Part shown: positions 34,740-44,224 of the stretch, piece by piece | Numbering within the stretch: position 1 is the first letter of the stretch | Layout of the letters: every line of letters starts with the position of its first letter | DNA from: Salinarimonas soli | GTDB lineage: Bacteria > Pseudomonadota > Alphaproteobacteria > Rhizobiales > Beijerinckiaceae | Length of the DNA: 64,000 bases | Assembly (NCBI RefSeq): GCF_008386575.1 | Contig: NZ_VUOA01000008.1 | Location: 1 to 64,000 of the forward strand | Reading direction: 5' to 3' | Notes under the pieces: generated by a model | Told to the model about the DNA's origin: nothing | Seen by the model: the letters and a program-made list of their open reading frames with translations, nothing else | The model's database searches: none | Position numbers and translations under genes: made by a program

Positions 34740-36791
34740 ATGAGCGACGACGCGAAGCCGACCTCCCGCCGCGAGCGCGACAAGCCCTGGATCATCCGCA
34801 CCTATGCGGGGCACTCCACCGCCGCGGAGTCCAACGCCCTCTACCGACGCAACCTCGGCCGGGGCCAGACGGGCCTCTCCGTCGCCTTCGATCTCCCGAC
34901 GCAAACGGGCTACGACCCCGACCACGAGCTCGCCCGGGGCGAGGTCGGCAAGGTGGGGGTCTCGATCGCGCATATCGGCGACATGCGGGCGCTCTTCGAG
35001 GGCATCCCGCTGGAGACGATGAACACCTCGATGACCATCAACGCCACGGCGGCCTGGCTGCTCGCGCTCTACGCGGCGGTGGCCGAGGAACAGGGCGCGC
35101 CCCGCGCCGCCCTCCAGGGCACCACGCAGAACGACCTCATCAAGGAATATCTCTCGCGCGGCACCTACGTGTTCCCGCCCGCGCCCTCCATGCGGCTCAC
35201 CCGCGACGTGATCCTGTTCACGACCGCCGAGATGCCGAAATGGAACCCCATGAACGTCTGCTCCTACCACCTCCAGGAGGCGGGCGCGACGCCGGTCCAG
35301 GAGCTGTCCTTCGCCCTTGCCACGGCCTGCGCGGTGCTCGACACGGTGCGCGAGGGCGGCGTGGACGAGGCGATGTTCGAGGACGTGGTCGGGCGGATCT
35401 CGTTCTTCGTCAACGCAGGGATGCGCTTCGTCACCGAGCTGTGCAAGATGCGCGCCTTCGCGGAATTGTGGGACGAGATCACCCGCGACCGCTATGGCAT
35501 CGCGGATCCGAAGAAGCGCATCTTCCGCTACGGCGTGCAGGTGAACTCGCTCGGCCTCACCGAGCAGCAGCCCGAGAACAACGTCTACCGCATCATGATC
35601 GAGATGCTGGCGGTCACGCTCTCCAAGCGCGCCCGCGCCCGCGCCGTGCAGCTCCCGGCCTGGAACGAGGCCTTGGGCCTGCCCCGTCCCTGGGACCAGC
35701 AATGGTCCCTGCGCATGCAGCAGATCCTCGCCTTCGAGACCGACCTCCTCGACCATGACGACATCTTCGACGGATCGCGGGTGATCGAGGCGAAGGTGGC
35801 GGACCTCAAGGAGGCCGCCCGCGCGGAGCTTGCCCGCATCGAGGCCTTGGGGGGCGCGATCGCCGGGGTGGAGTCGGGCTATCTCAAGCGGGCGCTGGTC
35901 GAATCGAACGCCCGTCGCCTCACGGCCATCGAGACGGGCGACCAGGTCGTGGTGGGCGTGAACCGCTTCACGGAAGGCGAGCCCTCCCCGCTGACCGCCG
36001 GCGAGGGCGCGATCATGACCGTGCCCGAGACGGTGGAGATGGAGGCCGTGACCCGCATCCGTGCCTGGCGCTCCGCCCGCGACGCGGCCGCCGTCGAGGC
36101 GGCCCTGGACGAGCTGGAGGCCGCCGCCCGCGAGGGCCGCAACGTGATGCCCGCCTCCATCGCCTGCGCTAAGGCGGGCGTCACCACAGGGGAATGGGGC
36201 GAGCGCCTGCGGATCCTCTTCGGCGAGTACCGCGCCCCGACCGGCGTGACCCCTGAGACCCGCGTCGAGGAAGCGGACCGCGAGGTGCGCCTCCTCGTGG
36301 CGGACCTCGCCCGCAAGCTCGACGCCGCTCCGCGCCTCCTCGTCGGCAAGCCCGGCCTCGACGGGCACTCGAACGGCGCCGAGCAGATCGCCCTGCGGGC
36401 CCGGGACGTCGGGATGGAGGCGTTCTACGACGGCATCCGCCAGACGCCCTCCGAGATCGTGGCCCGCGCCGCCGAGACGGAGGCCCACGTGATCGGCCTG
36501 TCGATCCTGTCGGGGTCGCACGTGCCCCTCGTGCGCGAGGTCATGGCGCGCCTGCGCCTGGAGGGGCTCGACCACATCCCCGTGGTGGTGGGCGGCATCA
36601 TCTCGGGCGACGACGCCCTCGTCCTCAACAATCTCGGCGTCGCGGCGGTCTACACTCCGAAGGACTTCGCGCTCGACCGCATCATGGCCGACATCGTCGG
36701 CGTGGCGGAGCGCTCGCTGGCGCGCCGGGCCGACGCCTCGCCCCCGCCCGCCCCGCAGCCGACGCGGCAGCGGCGCAACGCGGCGACGTAG
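34740..36791 (+). CDS. ecm: Ethylmalonyl-CoA mutase (B12-dependent)
   Basis: 683 residues. Converts (2R)-ethylmalonyl-CoA to methylsuccinyl-CoA using adenosylcobalamin. The N-terminal TIM barrel carries the mutase sequence block GLSVAFDLPTQTGYDPDHE near 45 and the NVCSYHLQEAGATPVQE block near 175. The C-terminal cobalamin domain (about 530-665) has the DxHxxG signature at D541-H543-G546 (PGLDGHSNGAE). The single-subunit layout and pairing with ccr support Ecm over methylmalonyl-CoA mutase, which is normally two-subunit or longer here. Formerly called meaA in methylotrophs. Confidence 0.95.
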   Translation: MSDDAKPTSRRERDKPWIIRTYAGHSTAAESNALYRRNLGRGQTGLSVAFDLPTQTGYDPDHELARGEVGKVGVSIAHIGDMRALFEGIPLETMNTSMTINATAAWLLALYAAVAEEQGAPRAALQGTTQNDLIKEYLSRGTYVFPPAPSMRLTRDVILFTTAEMPKWNPMNVCSYHLQEAGATPVQELSFALATACAVLDTVREGGVDEAMFEDVVGRISFFVNAGMRFVTELCKMRAFAELWDEITRDRYGIADPKKRIFRYGVQVNSLGLTEQQPENNVYRIMIEMLAVTLSKRARARAVQLPAWNEALGLPRPWDQQWSLRMQQILAFETDLLDHDDIFDGSRVIEAKVADLKEAARAELARIEALGGAIAGVESGYLKRALVESNARRLTAIETGDQVVVGVNRFTEGEPSPLTAGEGAIMTVPETVEMEAVTRIRAWRSARDAAAVEAALDELEAAAREGRNVMPASIACAKAGVTTGEWGERLRILFGEYRAPTGVTPETRVEEADREVRLLVADLARKLDAAPRLLVGKPGLDGHSNGAEQIALRARDVGMEAFYDGIRQTPSEIVARAAETEAHVIGLSILSGSHVPLVREVMARLRLEGLDHIPVVVGGIISGDDALVLNNLGVAAVYTPKDFALDRIMADIVGVAERSLARRADASPPPAPQPTRQRRNAAT

Positions 36792-36804
36792 GCCTCGAAC
36801 GGGA

Positions 36805-36832
36805 AACGCTCCGGCCGCGGGGCCGGAGCGTT
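36805..36832. terminator. Strong hairpin terminator after ecm
   Basis: AACGCTCCGGCC (36805-36816) pairs perfectly with GGCCGGAGCGTT (36821-36832) around a GCGG loop, 13 nt after the ecm stop. It also lies downstream of the convergent DUF4142 gene and can act in both directions. Confidence 0.8.
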
Positions 36833-36857
36833 CCACGGGACGGGTCTGGCCTGGGGC

Positions 36858-37439
36858 TCAGCCCTTGCGCTTCTGCAGGTCCTGCAGATCCTCGATGTGC
36901 TCGCGGATGCGGCCCGCCGCCAGCATGGCGATGTGCTTCACATGCATGTTCTGGCCGCCGCGGATGTACTCCTCCTGGACCTTCAGGAGCTCCTGGTGGC
37001 CCTGGATCTGGCCCATGACGTACATGCGGTCGAACTCGGCGCCGGCCTGGGTGCCGCGCAGCTTCTCGACCATCTGGGCCATGTCGCCCTGGGGCATGCT
37101 CTGGGTCGAGGCGGTCGAGGACGGGTCGCCCATGGAGCGGATGATCTCGGCGACCGTCTGCTGCTCCTCGGCCTCGAACTTCGCGAACTGCTTCACGTCG
37201 TCGTTGCGGGCCTTCTCGAGGGCGATCTTGCTCGTCTCGAGGGCGACCGAGCCCACCATCATGGTGCGCTGCATATATTGCTGCTCGGCCTGGCCCATGG
37301 GCATCATGCCGCCCGACATCTGGCTTGAGGTACCCGACATGGCGGCGCCGGAGGAGCCCGACCCCATGGTCTGCTGGGCCAAGGCGGGACCCGCGGCGAC
37401 GGCGGCCGCGAGGGTGGCGAGAACGTGACGGCGATCCAT
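36858..37439 (-). CDS. DUF4142 exported protein
   Basis: 193 residues with an N-terminal signal peptide (RRHVLATLAAAVAAGPALA|Q), a Met/Ser/Gly-rich linker (about 22-50), then the helical DUF4142 domain: EQQYMQRTMMVGSVALETSK, VKQFAKFEAEEQQTVAEI and HQELLKVQEEYIRGG. The family has a ferritin-like four-helix look and no proven function; members are exported and often stress linked. The ATG at 37439 gives the signal peptide. Confidence 0.87.
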   Translation of the reverse strand: MDRRHVLATLAAAVAAGPALAQQTMGSGSSGAAMSGTSSQMSGGMMPMGQAEQQYMQRTMMVGSVALETSKIALEKARNDDVKQFAKFEAEEQQTVAEIIRSMGDPSSTASTQSMPQGDMAQMVEKLRGTQAGAEFDRMYVMGQIQGHQELLKVQEEYIRGGQNMHVKHIAMLAAGRIREHIEDLQDLQKRKG

Positions 37440-37588
37440 GGATGTCTCTCCTGTTCTGACCCCAGCCGGGGATTTCGGACGACCGGCGGAACGCCGCCCG
37501 TCGCGTCGGCCCAACGTCAGGTGGTTGGCGCGGTTTCAGCTTGGCCGGTTCCGGCGCCGCGCCTGCGACGAAATGAGCGGGAGAGAGA

Positions 37589-38470
37589 TCAGGCGCGCGC
37601 CGCCCGGCGCTCGTGCCACAGGAGGGCGAGGCCCGCCGCCACGATGATCGCGGCGCCGGCGACGACCCGCCCGGTCGGCACGTCAGAGAAGACGAGATAG
37701 CCCAACACCACGGCCCAGACGATGAGCGTGTACTGGAAGGGCACCACGGCCGAGGCGGGGGCGAGCTTCAGGGCGCGGTTCACGCACATATGCGCCCCCA
37801 TGGCGACGATGCCGAGCAGCGAGAGCAGGAGGAAGTCGACCCCTGTGGGCGCGACCCAGGCGAAGGGCGCGAGCACCAGCCCGAGCAGGAGCGCCCCCAG
37901 GGTCTGGCCCGTGACGAGCACGGTGTCGCCCGTGCCTCGTAGCAGCCGCGTGGTGACCATGAGAAGCGCGAAGGAGAAGCTGCCGGCGAGGGCCACGAGG
38001 GCGGGCCCCGTGAGCGTCGCCGTCGAGGGATCGAGCGCCACGAGCACGCCGACGAAGCCGGCACCCACGCAGAGCATCTGCACCCGGTCGATCCGCTCCT
38101 TGAGGAGGAGCGCCGCGAGCCCCGCGACATAGAGGGGCCCCGCGAGATAGTAGGTCATCACGTCGGCGAGCGGCATATAGGCCACCGCCCAGTAGAAGCA
38201 GGCCACCTCCAGTGTCGACAGGACCACCCGCGCCACCTGGAGCCCCGGGCGCGGCGCGCGGCGAAAACCGCCCAGGCCCTCGCCCCGCAGGAGGACGAGG
38301 AGCACCACGAGGGCCGCGAAGCTGCGCAGGAGCAGCACCTGGCCGACCGAGTAGGTCGCGACGAGCCACTTGCCCATGGCGTCGTTGAGCGAGAACAGGA
38401 AGATGCCGCCCGTCATCAAGGCGATGCCCGTGAGCACCGCCCCCCGGGAGGGCGGGACGGCAGCGCTCAC
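37589..38470 (-). CDS. EamA/DMT-family transporter
   Basis: A 293-residue protein with ten predicted TM helices in two EamA halves (first IFLFSLNDAMGKWLVATYSV to LLLKERI, second LVALAGSFSFALLMVTTR to LALLWHE). The drug/metabolite family exports amino acids, sugars or nucleotides; substrate unknown. The start is a GTG at 38470 that overlaps the upstream oxidoreductase stop as GTGA, so translation is coupled and the pair likely shares a metabolite. Confidence 0.88.
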   Translation of the reverse strand: MSAAVPPSRGAVLTGIALMTGGIFLFSLNDAMGKWLVATYSVGQVLLLRSFAALVVLLVLLRGEGLGGFRRAPRPGLQVARVVLSTLEVACFYWAVAYMPLADVMTYYLAGPLYVAGLAALLLKERIDRVQMLCVGAGFVGVLVALDPSTATLTGPALVALAGSFSFALLMVTTRLLRGTGDTVLVTGQTLGALLLGLVLAPFAWVAPTGVDFLLLSLLGIVAMGAHMCVNRALKLAPASAVVPFQYTLIVWAVVLGYLVFSDVPTGRVVAGAAIIVAAGLALLWHERRAARA

Positions 38471-39450
38471 GCGGGGTCGCCCGCGAGGATGCTTTCCACG
38501 ATCGCCTGGACCTCGAGGGCCTCGCGCAAGGTCGCGAGGTCCTGCGGCCGCCCCTCCGTCAGCGCCGCCACCTTGTCGAGCTGGCGGCGCAGCACCAGGG
38601 GACGGGCGCGCTCGTTGGGCAGGGCGTCGAGCGTTTCCCGCCAGGTCCCGTCGGAATCGTGCCGCTCGGCGAAGGACCAGTCGCGCAGGCGCACCGTCCC
38701 CTCCGTGCCCTCCAGGGTCCAGAGGTTGTGGTCGGCCGCGCTCGTGCCGCCGACCCGGCCCTCGAACCGGACGGGCAGCGCGCCCACGAGAAGGTCGGCC
38801 GACGCCGAGCGCTCGCTCGCGCCCGCCTCGGGGAAGTCCGCCCCGCGGCGGCGCAGCTCCATGGGGCCGATGAGGCGGCGGGTGAGGAAGAGGAAGTGCG
38901 ACGCGACCTCGCGGGTGAAGCCGCCCTGCTCCGGCCGGTCGAGCCAGGCCTTCGCGTCCGCCTGCCAGGGGCGTGGCCATTCGGCGAAGGCGATCTCGAT
39001 CGTGACGCGCCGGGGCGCCCCCACGGTGCCGTCCGCCATCCATTCCCGGATCTGGTCGACGGCGAAGGAGGACGCGAAGGGGAAGTTCACGGCGGCCCGC
39101 GCGCCGGCCGCCTCGGCCTCGCGCACGAAGGCCTCGGTCTCCGCCCCGTCGACCGCGAGAGGCTTCTCGCAGAACAGGGCGCGGCCGGCCGCGAGCGCGG
39201 CCCTGGCATGCTCGATGTGGCTTGCGGGCGGCGAGGCGACGTAGACGCAGTCGCTCGCCTCGATCAGCGCCTCGCGGGAGGCCGCGACGGGCGCCTCGGG
39301 CAGGTCGCGGCGCAGACGCTCGATCGCGGCAGGCGCGGGATCGAGGACGCCGGACAGGGTGATCTTGTCGGGATCGTGGGCGAGGATCGCGCGGGCGAGG
39401 CGCTCCCCCATGATCCCGAAGGCGATGATGCCGATGCGGACGGGCGCCAT
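38467..39450 (-). CDS. Gfo/Idh/MocA-family oxidoreductase
   Basis: 327 residues. The Rossmann fold starts VRIGIIAFGIMGERLA at residue 4 with GxxxxGxMG in place of the commoner GxGxxG, and the family EKP motif is E95-K96-P97 (FCEKPLAVDG). The C-terminal alpha/beta domain includes EVASHFLFLTRRL and GTEGTVRLRDWSF. Such enzymes oxidise or reduce sugars, inositols or related polyols with NAD(P). Substrate unknown. Translationally coupled to the downstream EamA transporter. Confidence 0.88.
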   Translation of the reverse strand: MAPVRIGIIAFGIMGERLARAILAHDPDKITLSGVLDPAPAAIERLRRDLPEAPVAASREALIEASDCVYVASPPASHIEHARAALAAGRALFCEKPLAVDGAETEAFVREAEAAGARAAVNFPFASSFAVDQIREWMADGTVGAPRRVTIEIAFAEWPRPWQADAKAWLDRPEQGGFTREVASHFLFLTRRLIGPMELRRRGADFPEAGASERSASADLLVGALPVRFEGRVGGTSAADHNLWTLEGTEGTVRLRDWSFAERHDSDGTWRETLDALPNERARPLVLRRQLDKVAALTEGRPQDLATLREALEVQAIVESILAGDPA

Positions 39451-39548
39451 GGTGATCCTGGTGCGGGGTTTTGGTCACCCGCTTCCTGTCACGCCCGCCG
39501 CGGGGCGGCAAGGGCCGAGGGAGGGCGTCCCCGCGCGGCGCGCCCGCG

Positions 39549-40676
39549 TCAGAACCCGGCGCTCATCTTCACGCCGGCGGTCAGCTCCTTGGCGACCTTG
39601 ATGTCGCTGTAGCGGTCGAGGCGCTTGTCGATCATCTGGTCGAGGCGGGTATAGACCTCCGCCACGGTGAGCTGGCGGTTCTTCTTGCCCTGGCGGGCGA
39701 AGAACAGGTTCTTGTTGGCCCGCGCCGCGGCCGGGAACGCCTTGGGGGCGCGGGACTTCGGCTTCTCGTCGAGGATCTTCAGGAACTTGCCCGCGCTCTG
39801 GGCGCCGAAGAAGTGCGCCAGATAATACTCGGAGCGGGTCATCTCGCGGCCGATCTGGCGCTCGATGAGCTGCTTGTCGCGCTTCTTCATCTCGGCGGCC
39901 ATCACGGCGGAGATGTAGGGATCGTTGCGCAGCGCCATGATGCGCTCGCGCATGGCCTCGTCGGCCACGGTGAAGCCGCTGTCGCCGTCGCCGATGGCGG
40001 CCGCCTCCGTGATGAGGCCGTGGCGGGGCCCGAAGGTGCGGATCACCTCGAGCCAGGTCTTCGTGATGAACTGGTAGAGGCCCTCAGCCGAGGAGGTGCC
40101 GGCCTTGCTCTCCAGGCGCAGGCTCGATTCCTTGTCGGCGAGCGCCATCATGTAGACGGGGTCCACGTCCACGGCGGCGGCGGCGCGCATGATCGCCTCG
40201 ACGATCCAGCGCTTCACCCGCATGGCGCCGAACTGGAGGACCTCGTTGGGGTCGCTCGCCTGGTCGGCGCGCAGGGACTCGGTGCGGCGGAAGCTGTCGA
40301 AGTCGGCTTCGATCGCGTCGTAGTCCTCCGGAACAGACGCCGTGATCGGAGCGTTGAGTGCATTGGGAGCGACGAAACCCTCGCTCCACACGGAGGCCGG
40401 CAGGCTCGGCCCCGCCAGCGGCTTCGCGGTCTCGTGGGCATCGCCCGCGGCAAGGTCGGCGGCCGCATGGGCGGACGGGCCGAAGGCGGTGTTCGCCGAG
40501 GAGGCGAGCAGGAGAACGCCGACGGCGGCCGTGGCCGACACGCGGGCGAAGGTCGCTGCCGCCAGACGGCGCACGCGGCCCGTTCTCACGTGGCTGGGCT
40601 CCAGCCAGATCACGTCGTCGTGGCCGAGTTCATCGGTCGCGGTGGCGTTGTGCGACGCCGCGTGGCGCAGATCCAT
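39549..40676 (-). CDS. SLT-domain lytic transglycosylase-like protein
   Basis: 375 residues. A cytosolic N-terminus is followed by one hydrophobic segment at about 38-60 (signal anchor or long signal peptide). A transglycosylase SLT-like region follows at about 155-260: MMALADKESSLRLESKAG with probable catalytic E183, then AEGLYQFITKTWLEVI. The C-terminus is basic. Such proteins cleave peptidoglycan, often to insert flagella or secretion systems. The usual downstream GxxQ/NxxxG motifs are only partly recognisable. Promoter probably in the 561-bp gap shared with the chemoreceptor gene. Confidence 0.75.
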   Translation of the reverse strand: MDLRHAASHNATATDELGHDDVIWLEPSHVRTGRVRRLAAATFARVSATAAVGVLLLASSANTAFGPSAHAAADLAAGDAHETAKPLAGPSLPASVWSEGFVAPNALNAPITASVPEDYDAIEADFDSFRRTESLRADQASDPNEVLQFGAMRVKRWIVEAIMRAAAAVDVDPVYMMALADKESSLRLESKAGTSSAEGLYQFITKTWLEVIRTFGPRHGLITEAAAIGDGDSGFTVADEAMRERIMALRNDPYISAVMAAEMKKRDKQLIERQIGREMTRSEYYLAHFFGAQSAGKFLKILDEKPKSRAPKAFPAAARANKNLFFARQGKKNRQLTVAEVYTRLDQMIDKRLDRYSDIKVAKELTAGVKMSAGF

Positions 40677-40953
40677 AGTGCCCCCTTGTGCATGGCCGGC
40701 AAGCGGCCGGGTGTGCCTTGGACGAGTCGTTTCTGTCGCCTACCTGGCCGGAGGATGGGGCAAGAATGGGTCAGCTTGGCCATAATCCAGGCTATATTGG
40801 GCGCGGCCGCAGGCCAGAGAGGGGATTTCGGGCCTGAACGAGCGTTTTTGCGCCCCATCCCGACAGATCACGATCCGATGTCACGCGAAAGAGCGGCAGC
40901 TCTTGGCCGGCTTCAACCGAGCAAGACGATGCCGGGCGACATGGAAATTCGCG

Positions 40954-40972
40954 TTATGGATTTATTAACCAT
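40954..40972 (+). promoter_or_regulatory. Candidate CtrA box TTAT-N7-TTAACCAT
   Basis: TTAT (40954-40957), 7 nt, then TTAACCAT (40965-40972). The CtrA consensus is TTAA-N7-TTAA(C), and TTAACCAT is the classical half-site, so only one base of the full box deviates. It sits in the gap between the SLT-domain gene and the chemoreceptor gene, both of types controlled by CtrA in Hyphomicrobiales. Binding is inferred from the motif only. Confidence 0.45.
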
Positions 40973-41000
40973 GTTGTCCTGGAGAATGCCGTAAGGCTAG

Positions 41001-41127
41001 GCGGGCTATCCTCACCCCTGAGGCCCGCCGAGCACTTGGCCTTCCACAGCGGCAAGGGGCTTTCCCGCGCCGGTAACCGCTGCCCCGCACGGCTTTACAG
41101 CGCGTGCGCTTGCGCACAGCATTTTTT
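41001..41127 (+). ncRNA. Possible small RNA or structured leader ending in a terminator-like hairpin
   Basis: Within the 561-bp gene-free gap (40677-41237). A two-part hairpin at 41001-41028 (GCGGGC with GCCCGC; inner CTCA with TGAG) is followed by a GCGG...CCGC region. A terminator-like element comes next: GTGCG (41104-41108) pairs with CGCAC (41113-41117), followed after 4 nt by six T (41122-41127). A CtrA-like box lies 29 nt before the first hairpin. No open reading frame here has a plausible start and ribosome site. It could also be the 5' leader of the chemoreceptor gene. Confidence 0.3.
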
Positions 41128-41237
41128 GTGGAGTGTGACCGAGAAAGCACGCGAAATCGCGATTCGGCCTCCTCCGCCTTCCCTAGGGCAAGGGGATCTT
41201 AAGCGCGGGGGCTGAAGCTGCGGGCATTCTCGACGGG

Positions 41238-42938
41238 ATGCCCACCATGCGCCTGATGCCCGCGTTCGCCGCCTCGATCAAAGCCCGCCTCCTCCTCGCG
41301 CTGGCGGGATTGAGCGTTCTCCTCGTGGTCTGTTCCGGAGCCGGCTGGTTCGCGGCATCCTCCTCGAACGCGAGCCTCGAGGCCGTCTACGAGAGCCGGG
41401 TCGTCCCGCTGCGCGAGCTGAAGATCGTGGCGGACCTCTATGCGGTGAGCATCGTCGACGCCTCCCACAAGGTGCGCAACGGCAACGTCTCCTCGGCCCA
41501 GGGGCTGAACGCGATCGAGACCGCCCGCACCGGCATCGCGGAAGGGTGGAAGCGCTATCTCGCCGGGGTGACCGATCCGGCCGAGCGCAAGCAGGCGGAG
41601 GCGACCGCGGCCCTCATGCAGACCGCCGACGCCACCATCGCGAAGCTCGCCGAGGCCCTGAAGCGGGGCGAGCGGCCCCGCCTCGCGACCCTCATCAACG
41701 AGGAGCTCTACGAGACCATCGACCCGGTGAGCGAGGGCGTGGGCAAGCTCGTCGATCTCCAGCTCGACCAGTCGCGGGCCGAATATGCCCGCTCGCAGGC
41801 CACGGCCGCGACGGCGAAGGCCGTGATGAGCGCGGGCGTCGTGCTCGGCGGGCTCGCCATCGTGTTCGCCCTCTACACCGTGATCGCCCAGGTGATCCGG
41901 CCGCTCAACGCGCTCACGGGCCTCACGAGCCGCCTCGCCCAGGGCGACCTCTCGGTCGAGGTGGCCGGCGCCGAGCGGCGCGACGAGATCGGCACGCTCG
42001 CCCGCGCGCTCCAGGTCTTCAAGGACAATGCCCTCGACGCGCGCCAGCGGGCCGCAGCCGAGGAGGCCGAGCGGGGCGGGCGCGAGCGCCGGGCCGCGAT
42101 GATCGACTCGGCCGCCAAGGCCTTCGAGCACAAGGCTAACGCGCTGACCCAGGCCCTCGCCGCCGCCGCGGGGCGCCTCGAGGGTACGGCCCGGAGCATG
42201 GCCGACACCGCCGACCGCGCCACGCACCAGGCCGTCGCGGTCGCGGGCGCCGCGCAGCAGACCTCCGCCAACGTCCAGACGGTGGCGGCGGCCACGGAGG
42301 AGTTCTCCATCACCATGCGCGAGATCGGCCGCAACGTGGACGGCTCGGCCCGCATCGCCGTGAAGGCGGTGGAGGACGTGAACCGCACGGACGCCACCGT
42401 GCAGGCCATGGCGGCGAGCGCCGCGCGGATCGGCGAGATCGTCACCCTCATCCAGGCGATCGCGGCGCAGACCAACCTTCTCGCCCTCAACGCCACGATC
42501 GAGGCGGCGCGCGCAGGGGAAGCGGGCCGGGGCTTCGCGGTCGTGGCCTCGGAGGTGAAGACGCTCGCGGGCCAGACCTCGAAGGCGACGGAGGAGATCT
42601 CCGCCCAGATCGCCGAGATCCAGTCCGTGACCTCGAACGCGGTCGCGGCGATCCAGAACATCGGCCGCACGGTGGGCGAGATCGACGACCTGGCCCGCGC
42701 CGTCGCCTCCTCCATCGAGCAGCAGCAGAGCGCCACCGCCGACATCGCCCGCAACGTCCAGCAGGCGGCCTCGGGCACCGAGGAGGTCACGGTGAGCATC
42801 ATCGACGTGCGCGACGGCGCCGGCGAGACGGGCAAGGCCGCCCAGCAGGTTCTCACGGCTGCCGGCGACCTGTCCCGCCACTCCGCCGACCTCTCGCAGG
42901 AGGTCGAGGCCTTCCTGCGCAGCGTGCGGGCCGCCTGA
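41238..42938 (+). CDS. Methyl-accepting chemotaxis protein
   Basis: A 566-residue chemoreceptor. TM1 is at about 15-37. The periplasmic four-helix-bundle-like sensor at 38-190 starts with [22 protein letters not shown]2 is at about 192-214 and a HAMP domain at about 215-270 ([20 protein letters not shown]). The signalling domain has the conserved tip [20 protein letters not shown], then [15 protein letters not shown]. There is no C-terminal pentapeptide for CheR/CheB docking. Ligand unknown. It may start at ATG 41238 or 41247. Confidence 0.95.
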   Translation: MPTMRLMPAFAASIKARLLLALAGLSVLLVVCSGAGWFAASSSNASLEAVYESRVVPLRELKIVADLYAVSIVDASHKVRNGNVSSAQGLNAIETARTGIAEGWKRYLAGVTDPAERKQAEATAALMQTADATIAKLAEALKRGERPRLATLINEELYETIDPVSEGVGKLVDLQLDQSRAEYARSQATAATAKAVMSAGVVLGGLAIVFALYTVIAQVIRPLNALTGLTSRLAQGDLSVEVAGAERRDEIGTLARALQVFKDNALDARQRAAAEEAERGGRERRAAMIDSAAKAFEHKANALTQALAAAAGRLEGTARSMADTADRATHQAVAVAGAAQQTSANVQTVAAATEEFSITMREIGRNVDGSARIAVKAVEDVNRTDATVQAMAASAARIGEIVTLIQAIAAQTNLLALNATIEAARAGEAGRGFAVVASEVKTLAGQTSKATEEISAQIAEIQSVTSNAVAAIQNIGRTVGEIDDLARAVASSIEQQQSATADIARNVQQAASGTEEVTVSIIDVRDGAGETGKAAQQVLTAAGDLSRHSADLSQEVEAFLRSVRAA

Positions 42939-42947
42939 CGGCCCGGT

Positions 42948-44132
42948 TCACGCCCCGGCCGCGATCCGCTCCGCGAGGCGCACGAGGGAGAGATCGGAGC
43001 CCGGCGGGCCGATGAGCGACAGCCCGAGCGGCGCGCCAAGGCGCCGGGCGAGCGGCATCGAGATCTGCGGGAAACCCGAGAGGCCCGACAGGCAGAGCAG
43101 GTTGAGCGCGGCGTTGCGGTAGCGGTCGAGGGCGGCCTCGGGCTCGTCGAGCCGGGGCGCCACGTCCGGCATGGTCGGGAGCACGAGAACCGCGTCGCCC
43201 CGCAGGAGCCCCCTCAGGCGCTCGCGATAGGCGGCCCGCACGGCGCGGGCGTTCTCCACCTGGGCGTCGTCGATCTCGCGGGCGAAGGCGAAGCGCTCGG
43301 CGACCCCGGGCCCGAGCGGCGGGCGGTGGCGCTCGATCATGGCGCCGTCGACCTCCCACGCCTCTCGCCCCTGCACGTAGCGGAACGCCCAGTAGAGCGC
43401 CTCGAAATCGCCCGCGGCCTCCACCGCGTCCCCCGTGCCGAGCACGGCCTCCACCTGATGGACCGCTTCGTCCAGGGCCTCCACCACCTCGCCGTCGAGG
43501 AGGCCGAAGCCGTCGGCGGCGAGCAGAAGGCGCGGCGTCTGCGGCAGGGCCGCGGCGTCCTCGTCCATCAGCACCTCGGCCACCCGCCGGAACGTGACGG
43601 CATCCCGGGTGAAGAAGCCGCAGGTGTCGAGGGAGGGCGAGAGGTCGTGCGCGCCCTCCAGCGAGATGCGCCCGTGGGTCGGGCGGATGCCGAACAGTCC
43701 GCAATGGCTCGCGGGGCCCCGCACCGAGCCGCCCGTATCGGTGCCGAGCGCCACGTCGCATAGCCCGTTCGAGACGGCGGAGGCCGAGCCCGAGGACGAG
43801 CCGCCGGGGATGCGCTCGGGCGCGCCGCCGTTCAGCGGCGTCCCGAAATGCGCGTTACGCCCGTTGAGCGAGAAGGCGAGCTCGTCCGTGATCGTCTTGC
43901 CTACGAAGCGCGCGCCCGCGTCGAGGAGGCGTTGCACGGTTGGAGCGGTGCGGGTCTTGATCCCAGACATCGCGAGCATCGTCGGCGAGCCGGCGCTCGT
44001 CGGATAGCCCGCGATGTCGAAGAGGTCCTTCACCCCGAGGGTGAGGCCCGCAAGCGGCCCCTCGGGGGCGTTCGGCACCGGCACGGCCGGATAGGGCATG
44101 AAGGCGCGGGCGGGATCGTCGGGCAGAAGCAT
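42948..44132 (-). CDS. Amidase-signature family hydrolase
   Basis: A 394-residue amidase with the Ser-cisSer-Lys triad: K35 (GVKDLFDIAG), a serine in PGGSSSGSA near 112 and nucleophile S136 in GTDTGGSVRGPAS. Hydrolyses amide bonds of small molecules. It is shorter than GatA (about 490 residues) and lies outside any gatCAB cluster, so it is not the tRNA amidotransferase. Indoleacetamide, allophanate-like or other amides are possible substrates. Converges with the chemoreceptor gene, 9-nt gap. Confidence 0.9.
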   Translation of the reverse strand: MLLPDDPARAFMPYPAVPVPNAPEGPLAGLTLGVKDLFDIAGYPTSAGSPTMLAMSGIKTRTAPTVQRLLDAGARFVGKTITDELAFSLNGRNAHFGTPLNGGAPERIPGGSSSGSASAVSNGLCDVALGTDTGGSVRGPASHCGLFGIRPTHGRISLEGAHDLSPSLDTCGFFTRDAVTFRRVAEVLMDEDAAALPQTPRLLLAADGFGLLDGEVVEALDEAVHQVEAVLGTGDAVEAAGDFEALYWAFRYVQGREAWEVDGAMIERHRPPLGPGVAERFAFAREIDDAQVENARAVRAAYRERLRGLLRGDAVLVLPTMPDVAPRLDEPEAALDRYRNAALNLLCLSGLSGFPQISMPLARRLGAPLGLSLIGPPGSDLSLVRLAERIAAGA

Positions 44133-44224
44133 CGGTCACCTGCGGCAGGAGCGGCACGCGATCTTAGAGCATTTCGCCGCGGCGCGGCTGCATCGTCTTC
44201 CGAGAATCGGGCGCCATCCCCCGC

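Noticed and set aside
41104-41127. Considered as evidence for tmRNA, RNase P RNA, 6S or SRP RNA
   Set aside because: None of the diagnostic core sequences of these RNAs is present in the surrounding 561 bp; only a generic hairpin plus T-run is seen.
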